Positions 8,954-15,297 of a stretch of 19,208 nucleotides of DNA are shown here, piece by piece. The notes beneath the pieces were generated by a model. The model searched no databases. It was not told the DNA's origin and was given only the letters and a program-made list of their open reading frames with translations. Position 1 is the stretch's first letter. Each line of letters starts with the position of its first letter. The stretch comes from RUG12395 sp045541735 (GTDB lineage: Bacteria; Bacillota; Clostridia; Oscillospirales; CAG-272), in the NCBI GenBank assembly GCA_045541735.1, contig JAZQJQ010000095.1, forward strand, positions 1 through 19,208. The letters run 5' to 3'. Position numbers and translations under genes: made by a program.

Positions 8954-9352
8954 TTAATGATTGTGTCCGCAGTTAGAGTGGCAGGTAGAGCAATCGTGAG
9001 TGCACTGCTCCTCAACTCTGCCGAAGATAGCCATCGTGATCTCGCTGTTTACCATATTGATAAGCTCGTTCATATCGTCCTGAGCCTTGGTGAAAGCGAT
9101 ATAAACGGGGCTCTCGGTAATGCCCTTGTAAAGCTCGGATGCGCGCTTTTCAATGGCGTCAATAACTGACTGATCGCGCTCAGCCTTTTTATACTCCTCA
9201 CCGAGAGCGGTCTGCTGGACGTTATACTCAAATATAAGCTTCTTGAGCTCTGCATCGTTCTTATATGCCTCAGATGCTTCAAAATAAGCCTGTGTGGTGG
9301 GGTCCTGCTTGATAATTTCGCCGAGAGCGGCTGCGTTTTCTTTAATAGACAT
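8954..9352 (-). CDS. YlbF/YmcA family regulator with Cys/His-rich tail
   Basis: This is a 132-residue, mostly helical protein of the YlbF/YmcA (Com_YlbF) family. In Bacillus subtilis, YlbF, YmcA and YaaT form the Y-complex, which carries iron-sulfur clusters and directs RNase Y processing, affecting competence, biofilm formation and sporulation. Residues 1-110 show the amphipathic helical pattern with the typical early QDPTTQAYFEASEAYKND stretch. The tail after residue 116 holds C117, H119, C121, C124, H125, C128, H130 and H132, a dense metal-ligand set. The position between miaB and mutS is where ymcA sits in Bacillus, so it may be the YmcA equivalent; sequence alone does not separate the paralogues. 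AGAGGAA precedes the ATG. The family call is firm; the exact role is inferred. Confidence 0.85.
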   Translation of the reverse strand: MSIKENAAALGEIIKQDPTTQAYFEASEAYKNDAELKKLIFEYNVQQTALGEEYKKAERDQSVIDAIEKRASELYKGITESPVYIAFTKAQDDMNELINMVNSEITMAIFGRVEEQCTHDCSTCHSNCGHNH

Positions 9353-9372
9353 TTGTTATTCCTCTTTCAAAA

Positions 9373-10752
9373 TTATATTTGTATTCCGTGCAGGGCATAT
9401 GCCTCTGCATCGGTAATGTTAACGTAGGTAAATTCTCCTGCTTTAGCAGTGCCCTTAAAGAGCACCAGCTTGTTACCGTCAGTTCTTCCCGATAGAACCG
9501 AGCTGTCTGTCTTACTTTCACCTTCACAGAGAACGCGCAGATCAAGACCTACACAAGCACGGTTTCTCTCTTCTCCGACCTCAGCCTGGAGAGCGAGCAG
9601 ACGGTCAAAACGCTCGTTTTGAACCTCGCGCGGTATCTGGTTATCCATTTCAGCGGCGGGCGTTCCCTTGCGCGGTGAATAAATGAACGAATACAACATA
9701 TCAAACCCAACGGTGCGGATGATATCAAGTGTATCCGCAAAATCCTGCTCGGTCTCACCCGGAAAGCCGACGATAATATCGCTTGTAATAGCGATCTCGG
9801 GTATTGCATCACGGAGAGCCTTGATGTGTCCGAGATACTTTTCACGGTCATAACGTCGGTTCATAGCCTTTAGTATTCTATCCGAGCCTGATTGGAGCGG
9901 TAAATGAAAATGCTTGGCTACTTTGTTGTTTTCCGCCATAACGCGGATAAGCTCCGGGGTAACGTCCTTAGGATGGCTTGTCATAAATCTAAGGACAAAG
10001 TCCCCTTCGATGGCTGCCAGTTCAGAAAGCAACTCGGCAAAAGAGCATCCACCGGAATAGGAGTTTACGTTCTGACCAAGGAGAGTGATATCCTTATACC
10101 CGTCATTTACAAGCTCTTTTACTTCACGCACTATCTCCTCACGGTTGCGGCTGCGTTCCCTCCCTCGCACATAAGGTACAATGCAGTACGAACAGAAGTT
10201 GTTACAGCCGTACATGATACTAACCCAAGCCTTCGATCCGTTTGCGCGGACAGGAGCTATATCGGGGGGATTTTCGGTATTTTCAAGTCGGCTGAAATCC
10301 CGCTTATGCCGCAAAGCGCCGACAATAGCTTCAGGTAAAAGTCCATCCGATGCAGGGGGAAGCGAGAAATCAACGTAAGGATAACTGTTTTTCAGCTGAT
10401 CAGCTCTGTGCTTTTCTGCGGACATACAACCGCAAACACCTATGATCAGCTTATTATTTGCGGCTTTCAGATGTTTATACTGACCGATAACGGAAAGCGC
10501 TTTTATCTCAGCGTGCTCACGGATAGCGCAGGTATTCACAAGTATGCAATCGGCATCCTTCTCGCTATCGCATAACTCATATCCGAGAAGCACAAGCGTG
10601 CCGCGAAGTCTTTCGCTGTCTGCCTCGTTTTGCTGGCATCCGAAAGTACGCACAAACGCGCGCGGGCGGCTGCCTTCGCGCAAAAAATGCGCATCGGTAT
10701 ACGCTTTAACCTCAGAACAGTATTCATCAAAGCCTAATTTTACATCTGACAT
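9373..10752 (-). CDS. miaB: tRNA-2-methylthio-N6-dimethylallyladenosine synthase MiaB
   Basis: MiaB is a radical SAM methylthiotransferase that modifies A37 of tRNAs reading UNN codons. The N-terminal cluster cysteines are C39 (TFGCQQNEADS), C75 (NTCAIRE) and C109 (CGCM). The radical SAM CxxxCxxC is C183, C187, C190 in YGCNNFCSYC. LPLQSGSDRILKAMNR (284-299) and the C-terminal TRAM domain (about 395-455) are also present. The frame is open further upstream, but the start is placed at ATG 10752, giving 459 residues: a promoter at 10829-10857 starts the transcript inside that extra region, and the extra 35 codons do not resemble the family. The nearest Shine-Dalgarno, AAAGG, is about 13 bases away, which is unusually far. 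The usual FGT-type segment after the third cysteine reads FSLPPASDGL here. First gene of its operon. Confidence 0.95.
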   Translation of the reverse strand: MSDVKLGFDEYCSEVKAYTDAHFLREGSRPRAFVRTFGCQQNEADSERLRGTLVLLGYELCDSEKDADCILVNTCAIREHAEIKALSVIGQYKHLKAANNKLIIGVCGCMSAEKHRADQLKNSYPYVDFSLPPASDGLLPEAIVGALRHKRDFSRLENTENPPDIAPVRANGSKAWVSIMYGCNNFCSYCIVPYVRGRERSRNREEIVREVKELVNDGYKDITLLGQNVNSYSGGCSFAELLSELAAIEGDFVLRFMTSHPKDVTPELIRVMAENNKVAKHFHLPLQSGSDRILKAMNRRYDREKYLGHIKALRDAIPEIAITSDIIVGFPGETEQDFADTLDIIRTVGFDMLYSFIYSPRKGTPAAEMDNQIPREVQNERFDRLLALQAEVGEERNRACVGLDLRVLCEGESKTDSSVLSGRTDGNKLVLFKGTAKAGEFTYVNITDAEAYALHGIQI

Positions 10753-10778
10753 ATCTAAAAAACAACCTTTCAGATAGG

Positions 10779-10823
10779 GGTTAATCTCAAAAAGAGCATA
10801 CCGCCCCAATTTGAGATTTAACC
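10779..10823 (-). promoter_or_regulatory. 5'-terminal stem-loop in the miaB leader
   Basis: On the - strand, bases 10823-10810 pair with 10791-10779 to give a 13-base-pair stem with one bulged A, around an 18-base GC-containing loop. The expected transcription start, about seven bases past the -10 at 10829, falls at the foot of this stem. The mRNA would thus begin with the hairpin. An AAAGG and a T6 stretch follow before the miaB ATG. Such 5' hairpins are known to protect mRNAs from 5'-end-dependent decay; an attenuator is also possible. Confidence 0.5.
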
Positions 10824-10828
10824 ATATA

Positions 10829-10857
10829 ATTATAACAGAATAATCGACACAATTCAA
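10829..10857 (-). promoter_or_regulatory. Sigma-A type promoter of the miaB-mutSL-tgt operon
   Basis: Read on the - strand, TTGAAT (10857-10852) and a perfect TATAAT (10834-10829) are separated by exactly 17 bases. It lies between the sigE terminator and miaB, with an AT-rich region upstream. Confidence 0.85.
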
Positions 10858-10860
10858 TAG

Positions 10861-10908
10861 AAAAAGTAAAAAAAGGAGGGCGTAAAGAAACGCGGTTTCT
10901 CTACACCC
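10861..10908 (-). terminator. Rho-independent terminator of spoIIGA-sigE
   Basis: On the - strand a 14-base-pair stem (10908-10895 with 10891-10878, two G-U pairs, CGC loop) is followed by a T-rich tract (complement of 10876-10861). It begins 22 bases after the sigE stop. Confidence 0.92.
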
Positions 10909-10930
10909 ATATATTAATTCAATTTATAAC

Positions 10931-11647
10931 TTAGATAACCGATGATATCTCTCGTTTTAACCTTTCAAGTATACGTTTTTCAAGTCTTGATATGTACGAC
11001 TGAGATATTCCAAGCATATCAGCTACTTCTTTCTGTGTTTTTTCCTCATAGCCGTTTAAGCCGTAGCGAAGATTGATTATGAGCTGTTCCCTTTCATTCA
11101 GCTTTCCTACGGCATTTAAAAGCGTTTTCTTTTCTTCTTCCGATTCAAGATCCTTCATAACGTCGTCTTCATCCGTTCCGAGCACATCGGAAATAAGAAG
11201 CTCGTTTCCGTCCCAATCCACGCTTAGAGGCTCGTCAAGCGAGCATTCTGCTCTCTGATTACTTACTCTGCGCAAATACATTAATATCTCATTTTCAATA
11301 CAACGGGCGGCATAGGTAGCAAGCTTTATGTTTTTATCGGTTTTAAAAGTATTTATTGCCTTAATAAGACCTATAGTTCCAATGGAAATAAGATCCTCGA
11401 TGCTTACACCCGTTGATTCAAATTTTTTTGCGATATAGACCACGAGTCGCAGATTATGTTCTATAAGCCTCGATCTCATTTCGCCATCCGTTTCCGCAAG
11501 CTCAAGAGCTTCCGCTTCCTCTTCCGGCGATAAAGGCGGCGGCAGCGTGTCGGCACCGTTAACGTAATGAACTCCTTGCTCTTTAAACAGTATGCGTCTG
11601 ATCAGATCTCCGATGTCGAGCTTAATTTTTTCAAGCAGATTTCTCAT
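10931..11647 (-). CDS. sigE: RNA polymerase sporulation sigma factor E (pro-sigma E)
   Basis: Sigma E directs early mother-cell gene expression after asymmetric division. The 238 residues align by eye with Bacillus SigE throughout. The N-terminal pro-region of about 28 residues is followed by HYVNGADTLPPPLS (27-40), around the place where SpoIIGA cleaves. Region 2 contains EDLISIGTIGLIKA (84-97) and TYAARCIENEILMYLRR (111-127). The signature DWDGNELLISDVLGTD (144-159) links to region 4, whose helix-turn-helix is about 203-225 (KTQKEVADMLGISQSYISRL). The ATG has an ideal AGGAGG that overlaps the stop codon of spoIIGA nine bases upstream, so the two are translated together. In Bacillus sigG follows; here a terminator and miaB do. 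Very secure. Confidence 0.97.
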   Translation of the reverse strand: MRNLLEKIKLDIGDLIRRILFKEQGVHYVNGADTLPPPLSPEEEAEALELAETDGEMRSRLIEHNLRLVVYIAKKFESTGVSIEDLISIGTIGLIKAINTFKTDKNIKLATYAARCIENEILMYLRRVSNQRAECSLDEPLSVDWDGNELLISDVLGTDEDDVMKDLESEEEKKTLLNAVGKLNEREQLIINLRYGLNGYEEKTQKEVADMLGISQSYISRLEKRILERLKREISSVI

Positions 11648-11656
11648 AAGATCCTC

Positions 11657-12481
11657 CTACAGATCCAAATTCAAAGAATTTGGCAAAAGACATTCCGTAT
11701 CCCCAAGACTTAACCCGGGAGTAACAGTGAGATATAAACTGACCTCTGTTTTCTTTGTTCCGAGATCAACCAAAGCACTGTCAGCTTTAACACAAGAGCA
11801 TTTCTTATTTCCTGCAGCAGTGCTCATAAGAATATATCTGAATCCGTGGGTGTAAGCATCCGTATCATCCGCGTCCCCCATGAGAATTTGTGCCTCTTTT
11901 TCGGTAAATAAACGCTGAGCCGCACCGCACGCAACAAGAGCAACACCTATGCCGCTGATCGGTTCTCGCAAAGAATTTGCTGTATCTACGAGTGAATTAA
12001 AGCTTGCAGATCTATCCTTATATTGAATTCTGACAGTTACCGTTTTATGGGCGCTCCTAAAAACCAGCAAACGCATAAAAACTAAAACTGCAACAAGCGT
12101 TAGAAAAAACGGGTAATATCTGAATTTTTCTGTATTAACACTACCGCCGGAGGCAACAGACACCATTGCACTGTACAGACCCCCAATAAGAGCATTAACG
12201 CAAAATAGAAGGACTCCACCGTAAACAACGCCTCCAATCGAACGCGGAGCATAGGCGATGAAATACATTGCAAGACAAACCGCAAGTGCGGATATTGCCG
12301 AAAGCGACGTATATGTAATAAAAAGCGCGGCGCATGCGTATATACCGCCGAGAGCTGACGCAATGCAAAGCCGCATTTTTCTTCGGGATTTTCCCCCTAT
12401 TGCACCGCACAGCGCAAGACATATAAGATCTATAGAAAAGTTAAGAATAAAATAGACATCCGCATATACAACAGTTTTCAT
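11657..12481 (-). CDS. spoIIGA: SpoIIGA, membrane aspartic protease processing pro-sigma E
   Basis: SpoIIGA sits in the sporulation septum and cleaves pro-sigma E in response to the forespore signal SpoIIR. The 274-residue product has five predicted N-terminal membrane helices (about 5-25, 37-57, 60-78, 84-107, 123-141) and a cytoplasmic protease domain with VDTANSLREPISG (165-177), where D166 is the likely catalytic Asp. The common aspartic-protease D-[ST]-G is D-T-A here. The reading frame extends 20 codons upstream to an ATG at 12541, but I place the start at 12481 because GGAGG lies four bases before it and the promoter -35 covers the longer start. The neighbour sigE and the fold make the call strong although sequence conservation in this family is low. 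Confidence 0.92.
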   Translation of the reverse strand: MKTVVYADVYFILNFSIDLICLALCGAIGGKSRRKMRLCIASALGGIYACAALFITYTSLSAISALAVCLAMYFIAYAPRSIGGVVYGGVLLFCVNALIGGLYSAMVSVASGGSVNTEKFRYYPFFLTLVAVLVFMRLLVFRSAHKTVTVRIQYKDRSASFNSLVDTANSLREPISGIGVALVACGAAQRLFTEKEAQILMGDADDTDAYTHGFRYILMSTAAGNKKCSCVKADSALVDLGTKKTEVSLYLTVTPGLSLGDTECLLPNSLNLDL

Positions 12482-12508
12482 TCCGCCTCCGATTTTGGGT
12501 ATAGCTGC

Positions 12509-12541
12509 ATTATACATCAAGGATAACGAAAAAAATGTCAT
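12509..12541 (-). promoter_or_regulatory. Candidate spoIIGA promoter with unusually long spacer
   Basis: On the - strand ATGACA (12541-12536, five of six matches to TTGACA) and a perfect TATAAT (12514-12509) are 21 bases apart. The Bacillus spoIIG promoter, activated by Spo0A~P, is known for a 22-base spacer, so the geometry fits. A TAACGAA on the + strand inside the spacer matches the 0A box TGNCGAA at all but one position. The start site would fall near 12502, about 20 bases before the spoIIGA ATG. Confidence 0.6.
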
Positions 12542-12586
12542 AATGGGACGTCAATTTAAAAATATACAAAAATAGGAGTGTAAAAA

Positions 12587-12724
12587 ATGCGCATAAGAAG
12601 CAAATATCCGCCCTCAAGACGTAGAACATACGCCGAGGGCGGATCCTGTTGGAGCAAAAAAATTATGCAGAAACCTCAATATTATGAGTATTTCTTATCT
12701 TCGTACTTTTTTTACCGGCATTGA
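12587..12724 (+). CDS. Candidate small protein of 45 residues, function unknown
   Basis: This short frame on the + strand lies divergent from spoIIGA. It begins with ATG at 12587 preceded by AGGAG at eight-base spacing, and ends with TGA at 12722-12724. A hairpin with a T-rich tract follows immediately, as at the end of a real gene. The product is basic near the N-terminus (RIRSKYPPSRRR) and aromatic near the C-terminus (YYEYFLSSYFFYRH), with one Cys. I recognise no family. Against it: no clear -35, a 10-base inverted repeat inside the frame, and nondescript codon use. The same signals could mark a small RNA instead. Confidence 0.3.
   Translation: MRIRSKYPPSRRRTYAEGGSCWSKKIMQKPQYYEYFLSSYFFYRH
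12606..12644. repeat. Inverted repeat, possible terminator for the TIGR03936 gene
   Basis: ATCCGCCCTC (12606-12615) and GAGGGCGGAT (12635-12644) are perfect complements around a 19-base loop that itself holds a CGTA/TACG pair. On the - strand it is followed by a weak, interrupted T-rich stretch, so it may be a poor terminator between the radical SAM genes and spoIIGA. It also falls inside the small + strand frame. Confidence 0.45.
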
Positions 12725-12755
12725 AACATTGTGTTGTCAATGCCTTTTCTTTTTT
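12717..12755 (+). terminator. Terminator-like hairpin on the + strand
   Basis: GGCATTGA (12717-12724) pairs with TCAATGCC (12737-12744), with further pairing inside, and is followed by TTTTCTTTTTT (12745-12755). The T-tract is on the + strand only, although no long + strand gene precedes it; the 45-codon frame ends exactly in its left arm. Confidence 0.6.
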
Positions 12756-12781
12756 GCGGTCTGCATTTTACATCCTATAGG

Positions 12782-13453
12782 TTAAAACTTCGCAGTCATA
12801 TTTTTAAGAAGCATAGCGGTGCGGTTAAGCGTCAAAGGAGCTATACGTGCCATGCCAAGCGCTTCCGTGCTTTGATTCAATGCAGTAATAAAGAGCTCGG
12901 GACCAAGGAAATTTTCGGAATCCACAGAAAGCACAGCACGAATACCGAAATCCGTTGCCTCAACCTTGCCGACCGAGGGTTTGATATCCTTTTCCTTTTC
13001 GCCGCTTTTGGTCTTTTTCAGAACGACGGCTTCAGAGCGGGAGTTGAAATGCTCAACAACCGTGCCGAGCGTTGGAATAACGTCATCCGCGAAAAAGATG
13101 TCGTAAGAAGCATAGCATATGTCAGTAAACTTGCGTTCGGCAAGCTCAACGGAAAAGATCTCAATTCCAACGGGCGATACCGCTTGAAGCCTTTGGAGAA
13201 TATAGGATGGATCGCGCTCGGATTCGAGCCTAAATTCAAGAAGTTCGCATTCGCTTGAAGCACCAAGCGGAAGAGGTACAGCGAATACTATCTTAGGATG
13301 CGGGTTAAATCCCTCGGAAAACACGATACTTATTCCAGCGCGCATAAAAATGCGCTGAAAAGTGCGAACCATATCAAGATGGGAGATCCAGACAGCAGTG
13401 CCGTATTTTTTAAATCGGAGATAATATTTGAAGGTTACTTTTGGCTGCGACAT
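12782..13453 (-). CDS. TIGR03936-type radical-SAM-linked protein (DUF2344)
   Basis: The 223-residue product matches the DUF2344 family, found beside or fused to TIGR03960 radical SAM proteins. Its reaction is not established. Typical signs are YYLRFKKYG near the start, WISHLDMVRTFQRIFMRAG (about 20-39) and the FSEGFNPHPKIVFAVPLPLG segment (about 45-64). There is no cysteine cluster, so it is probably not a radical SAM enzyme itself. A GTG at 13459 is also in frame, but the ATG at 13453 has AGGAG seven bases upstream and is preferred. It overlaps the end of the TIGR03960 gene by 19 bases, which indicates translational coupling. In many Clostridia rplU-rpmA follow; here they do not. Confidence 0.88.
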   Translation of the reverse strand: MSQPKVTFKYYLRFKKYGTAVWISHLDMVRTFQRIFMRAGISIVFSEGFNPHPKIVFAVPLPLGASSECELLEFRLESERDPSYILQRLQAVSPVGIEIFSVELAERKFTDICYASYDIFFADDVIPTLGTVVEHFNSRSEAVVLKKTKSGEKEKDIKPSVGKVEATDFGIRAVLSVDSENFLGPELFITALNQSTEALGMARIAPLTLNRTAMLLKNMTAKF

Positions 13454-15282
13454 AAGCACTCTCCTATCTTATCAGCTCCGCATCCGCCGCAACCGTCCTT
13501 ACAGCTGTGCGAGGCACTGCCTTCGTATGCCTTGTGGCGTTCTCTGAGAAGATATTTTTTAGATACTCCGCAATCAATGAAATCCCAGGGGAGAAGTTCG
13601 TCTTCCGGGATCTCACGGCAAGCGTAGAAATCGGGGTCTATTCCGCAAACGGCGAAACAAGACATCCACTTATCATAATCAAAATATTCATCCCAAGCGT
13701 CAAATTTAATTCCCTGCTTGTGCGCCTCATAGATTACGTCAGAAAGCCTTCTGTTGCCTCGAGCCATAACGGCTTCAAGATACGATACCTCCGCGGAGTG
13801 ATAATTATACCTAACCTTTCGCGAATGAATCGAATCGCGCAGAAGCATCTGACGTCTTTCAAGCTCCGGCCTTCTTACCTGCGCTTCCCACTGGAAGGGT
13901 GTAAAGGGTTTTGGAACAAAGCAAGCAACAGAAACCGTAACAGTAGGCTGACGGCGTCGATTGCGGTTTGGATTTGCGTAAAACTCGTCAATTACCTTAT
14001 GCGCAAGATCCGCAATGCCGACAGTATCTTCGTCCGTCTCTGTGGGCAGACCGTTCATAAAGTAAAGCTTCACAGTGGTTTTTTGCGCATCAAAAGCAAT
14101 GCGTACTGCGTTCAAAAGGTCTTCTTCAGTGAGACATTTATTAATAACGTCGCGGAGCCTTTGCGTTCCAGCCTCGGGAGCAAATGTAAGACCTGAAGAA
14201 CGTATAGCGCCGCTCTTTTCCATAAGCTCGCGAGTAAAGGAATCCGCGCGCAAGGAAGGCAGCGAGAGACTTACGCTTTTTTCGTTCGTCCATTCAAGTA
14301 GCTTATCGCAAAGCTCGTCGACCTTAGTATAATCGGAAACCGAAAGGCAGCAAAGAGAAACCTCGCTGTAACCCGTATTCTCAAATGTCTTTTTTGCAGC
14401 ATCGGAGATGCAGTCAATGCTTCTTTCGCGGATGGGACGTGTCACATGTCCCGCTTGGCAGAATCGGCAGCCTCGGATGCATCCGCGGCTTATCTCCGCG
14501 GTAATCCTATCCTGCACCGTATCGATGAATGGCATATAGGGTTTTGTGGGGATGAACTTAGGATCGTTAAAATCGGATATCACTCTTTTTTTGACTACAG
14601 CCGGAACGTCATCGTATCTGGAAGTAAAGCTTGCTAACGTGCCGTCCTCGTTGTATTCGGCAATATAGAGTGAGGGAACGTAAAAACCTTCCAGAGTTGC
14701 CGCGCGGCGAAGAAAAGCTTCTCTGGTGTAAGTACCGTTTTCCTTCATCTCCACCATCAATGCAGCAAGTTCGGGGAGCGCTTCTTCGCCTTCGCCTATG
14801 GAGAAAATATCAAAGAAATCAGCAATTGGCTCGGCATTGTAAGAGCAAGGACCGCCTCCGAGAATTATAGGGGCATCCTCCCCTCGTTCGCGGGAATAAA
14901 TAGGGATTCCGGCAAGGTCAAGCATATTGAGGACGTTCGAATAACAAAGCTCATACTGTAAAGTAAACGCAACGATATCGAAATCTTTGATTGGGTCACG
15001 GCTTTCAAGTGCAAAGAGCGGAATACCGTTTTTGCGCATTTCCGATTCCATATCCGTCCAAGGAGCAAAAACACGCTCGCACCACACGTCATCGCTCGTA
15101 TTTAAGCAATGATAAAGTATCTGCATTGCAAGATTTGACATACCGATCTCATAAGAATCGGGGAAACAAAAGGCAAAACGCAGTTTAACTGCGTTTTTGT
15201 CCTTTATACAAATATTATACTCTCCCCCTGAATAACGTCCCGGTTTGGACACCAAGGGAAGTATTTTATCTATCTGTACCAT
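13435..15282 (-). CDS. TIGR03960-type B12-binding-like radical SAM protein
   Basis: This is a 615-residue radical SAM enzyme of unassigned reaction. The N-terminal part (about 30-165) resembles a cobalamin-binding-type domain, with FCFPDSYEIGMSNLAMQILY (38-57), LGGGPCSYNAEP (141-152) and IGEGEEALPEL (162-172). The radical SAM CxxxCxxC is C268, C272, C275 in RGCIRGCRFCQAG. TFAPEAGTQRLRDVINK (366-382) and a VPKPFTPFQWE segment (456-466) are family signatures. The C-terminus ends in a second cysteine cluster (C594, C598, C601, C609, C611), which could bind another iron-sulfur cluster or zinc. AAAGGAT precedes the ATG, and the upstream gene ends 15 bases away. The family assignment is firm; the substrate is unknown. 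Confidence 0.92.
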   Translation of the reverse strand: MVQIDKILPLVSKPGRYSGGEYNICIKDKNAVKLRFAFCFPDSYEIGMSNLAMQILYHCLNTSDDVWCERVFAPWTDMESEMRKNGIPLFALESRDPIKDFDIVAFTLQYELCYSNVLNMLDLAGIPIYSRERGEDAPIILGGGPCSYNAEPIADFFDIFSIGEGEEALPELAALMVEMKENGTYTREAFLRRAATLEGFYVPSLYIAEYNEDGTLASFTSRYDDVPAVVKKRVISDFNDPKFIPTKPYMPFIDTVQDRITAEISRGCIRGCRFCQAGHVTRPIRERSIDCISDAAKKTFENTGYSEVSLCCLSVSDYTKVDELCDKLLEWTNEKSVSLSLPSLRADSFTRELMEKSGAIRSSGLTFAPEAGTQRLRDVINKCLTEEDLLNAVRIAFDAQKTTVKLYFMNGLPTETDEDTVGIADLAHKVIDEFYANPNRNRRRQPTVTVSVACFVPKPFTPFQWEAQVRRPELERRQMLLRDSIHSRKVRYNYHSAEVSYLEAVMARGNRRLSDVIYEAHKQGIKFDAWDEYFDYDKWMSCFAVCGIDPDFYACREIPEDELLPWDFIDCGVSKKYLLRERHKAYEGSASHSCKDGCGGCGADKIGECLCRSQK

Positions 15283-15297
15283 TATTATCCTTTGTGA

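Noticed and set aside
10753..10857. Extended miaB start giving 494 residues
   Set aside because: The extra 35 codons cover the promoter and the leader hairpin and have no ribosome binding site.
12482..12541. Extended spoIIGA start giving 294 residues
   Set aside because: The extension spans the -10 and -35, while GGAGG directly precedes the ATG at 12481.
13507..14196. 229-codon open frame on the + strand
   Set aside because: It is fully antisense to the TIGR03960 gene, which carries the radical SAM motif; the + product is featureless.
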